From Planctomyces sp. (GTDB lineage Bacteria > Planctomycetota > Planctomycetia > Planctomycetales > Planctomycetaceae): DNA of 6,387 nt. The translations under genes were made by a program, and so were the position numbers. How positions within the stretch are numbered: position 1 is the first letter of the stretch; the number at the start of each line of letters is the position of its first letter. Of the stretch, positions 5,399-6,387 are shown one piece after another. The notes under the pieces are model-generated. The model made no database searches. It saw only the letters and a program-made list of their open reading frames with translations, and was not told the DNA's origin. The DNA is taken from assembly GCA_005809115.1 (NCBI GenBank), contig SYLK01000014.1, positions 1 to 6,387 of the forward strand, in the 5' to 3' direction.

Positions 5399-6202
5399 CT
5401 AAGGAAGCGAATCCCGTTCCCTGGTTGGTTGCGAAACTTTTGAGTCAACTGACGTTTCAGACTCCACGGCGCGCCCAATTTCATCGGGTCTTGCAGCAGG
5501 TGGGTCTGCATAACCATCATCATCATTCCCTCTCCTTCCCCTTCGCCGAGGTGTCGGCATTGCATCCGGACCAAACGGCGCAGTCTCATCCCGATCTCCG
5601 AGGGAATCAAATACATTCGGGTGCAAAGTGATAGGCCCCTTCCTATTGAAGTCCCCTGGAAACTCTGTTTGCGGTCCCAAGTAAACCTGCCACTCAGCCG
5701 GGAAAGCGAGTCCCGTCGCCTCGTTTTCCAGGAGCTGCACCTGCATTTGGACGAGCTGGTCTCGTGCTTCCCTCCGTTTTTGCACATGAGCCTTCAGCTG
5801 CTCCAACTGTTTTTCCAGTTGCGTCAGTTTCTCCACACGCCGCGACAAGTCGGCGTCAAATTCCTCGCGGAGTCCCTCGGCCACCAGGCTGCGGGCATCC
5901 GCTCTTTCCTTTTCGGTGGAATCCGGCGACCGCAATTTCTGTGCCGCGAGCTGAATTTGTCTCAACCGCTGTCGCGGGTCATCAAGTGTGTCTTCGAAAA
6001 TCGCCGCGTCCGCCACTTCGGGTTTCGAACTCGGCGGTAAGTCGTCGCCAATACCTTCAGTTCTGATAGGGGGCTTAGTGTGGCCGTTCCGTGAAGAACG
6101 GAAAAAACTATCGTCTGACGTCTTGCGATCCTGAGACTGTGAAAAACGCAGTGCCGAAAGTGCCAGGCAAACTCCGATCGCTGCCTTCGTCCATTTGTGC
6201 AT
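5399..6202 (-). CDS. Secreted coiled-coil hypothetical protein, planctomycete type
   Basis: This is a 267-residue protein of unknown function. Residues 1-24 form a signal peptide (basic MHKWTK, then hydrophobic AAIGVCLALSAL, then SQSQ), so it is exported. Residues 25-75 are polar and probably disordered. Residues about 76-162 form a long coiled coil rich in Leu, Gln, Glu and Lys (LTQLEKQLEQLKAHVQKRRE), ending in LLENEATGLAFP, which resembles coiled-coil segments I associate with uncharacterised planctomycete proteins. The tail (200-267) is disordered, with an Arg/Gly patch and GNDDDG encoded by GAT triplets. The start is the ATG at 6202, preceded by GAGGAAG two bases upstream; the frame extends to a GTG at 6316 but those codons add an unlikely stretch before the signal peptide. 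The protein may bind envelope components or form oligomers, but that is inference. It is divergent from the gene at the right edge. Confidence 0.8.
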   Translation of the reverse strand: MHKWTKAAIGVCLALSALRFSQSQDRKTSDDSFFRSSRNGHTKPPIRTEGIGDDLPPSSKPEVADAAIFEDTLDDPRQRLRQIQLAAQKLRSPDSTEKERADARSLVAEGLREEFDADLSRRVEKLTQLEKQLEQLKAHVQKRREARDQLVQMQVQLLENEATGLAFPAEWQVYLGPQTEFPGDFNRKGPITLHPNVFDSLGDRDETAPFGPDAMPTPRRRGRRGNDDDGYADPPAARPDEIGRAVESETSVDSKVSQPTRERDSLP

Positions 6203-6204
6203 AA

Positions 6205-6211
6205 CTTCCTC
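6205..6211 (-). promoter_or_regulatory. Ribosome binding site that fixes the coiled-coil gene start
   Basis: GAGGAAG on the minus strand lies two bases before the ATG at 6202. It is the best Shine-Dalgarno match in the window and supports this start over the GTG at 6316. Confidence 0.65.
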
Positions 6212-6235
6212 GCTTTCCCAAAAAGATAAGACACA

Positions 6236-6251
6236 ATTCCACGGTATTCCA
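6236..6251 (-). repeat. TGGAAT direct repeat, period 10
   Basis: On the minus strand TGGAAT occurs at 6251-6246 and again at 6241-6236, one helical turn apart, 34-49 bases upstream of the coiled-coil gene start. A GGAACC lies just before it. It could be an activator or sigma-factor recognition region, but the spacing to any -10-like element is not canonical. Confidence 0.3.
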
Positions 6252-6282
6252 GGTTCCGTGAGGGTTAGTGTTCGCGCCTGTC

Positions 6283-6318
6283 GAGTGAATAAGACCTGCG
6301 GGCGTCTTTTAATCACTC
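6283..6318. repeat. Imperfect inverted repeat in the divergent intergenic region
   Basis: GAGTGA (6283-6288) pairs with TCACTC (6313-6318), and AAGAC (6291-6295) pairs with GTCTT (6304-6308), with an uneven internal loop between. The dyad ends three bases before the plus-strand ATG at 6322. It could be an operator shared by the divergent genes, or a hairpin masking the start region of the plus-strand gene, which has no clear Shine-Dalgarno sequence. Confidence 0.45.
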
Positions 6319-6321
6319 CAC

Positions 6322-6387
6322 ATGTCTGACGCTCACACTACTCCTGACCAGAACCATTTACCCCGGACCGTGGCTGTAGCGATGTCC
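6322..6387 (+). CDS. mnmA: Probable start of tRNA 2-thiouridylase MnmA (partial)
   Basis: An ATG at 6322 opens 22 codons to the right edge without a stop. After a polar start (MSDAHTTPDQ), residues 15-22 read TVAVAMS. In MnmA the first strand reads like VVVAMSGGVDSS, where SGGVDSS is the PP-loop that binds ATP; the window ends just after the Ser of that motif. MnmA thiolates uridine 34 of the tRNAs for Lys, Glu and Gln in the cytoplasm. Only the strand before the P-loop is visible, so another PP-loop ATPase is possible, though AMS before the loop is most typical of MnmA. The gene is divergent from the coiled-coil gene with 119 bases between them. Confidence 0.5.
   Translation, partial: MSDAHTTPDQNHLPRTVAVAMS

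Noticed and set aside
5371..5400. Possible terminator after the coiled-coil gene (AGCCC/GGGCT)
   Set aside because: The stem is only 5 bp with a loop of over 20 nt and no T-run follows.
5169..5402. 77-codon plus-strand frame between the M50 and coiled-coil genes
   Set aside because: It has a GTG start, no ribosome binding site, low-plausibility residues, and the opposite strand frame looks better.
6236..6257. ECF sigma factor promoter (GGAACC with GTC further on)
   Set aside because: The distance between GGAAC and the GTC-like element is about 20 nt, longer than the usual 16-17 nt.

Overview
The window looks like chromosomal DNA of a planctomycete (Planctomycetota). This is inferred from the protein styles: a secreted coiled-coil protein of a type I associate with planctomycetes, a small orphan BON-domain protein, and a propeller protein with SxDGxxW/PGVRV blades. 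High GC by eye and mostly weak ribosome binding sites agree. No rRNA, tRNA, transposase, CRISPR array or phage gene was seen. It reads as ordinary, sparsely packed chromosome.

Layout from left to right, nearly all on the minus strand: the N-terminal 249 codons of a beta-propeller protein running off the left edge (1-747); a leader of about 190 bases with a good intrinsic terminator just ahead of that gene; a small single-pass membrane protein (937-1389); a 93-residue BON-domain protein (1575-1856); an aldo/keto reductase (2041-3003) that follows an MFS transporter (3033-4409) with a 29-base gap, probably one operon; a compact M50-type membrane metalloprotease (4635-5144); and a signal-peptide-bearing coiled-coil protein (5399-6202). 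At the right edge, on the plus strand, 22 codons of a divergent gene (6322-6387) end exactly where the tRNA 2-thiouridylase MnmA would carry its SGGVDSS P-loop.

Functionally, the only convincing pair is the transporter plus reductase, which suggests uptake and redox conversion of a small carbonyl, sugar or organic acid substrate. The other genes sit 120-250 bases apart and probably form single transcription units. The most interesting regulatory spot is the terminator at 771-798, whose run of U ends 24 nt before the propeller start codon. Its 3' arm can pair with an upstream 7-mer, so it may be an attenuator rather than just the end of the upstream gene. I found no strong case for a wholly new biological system.
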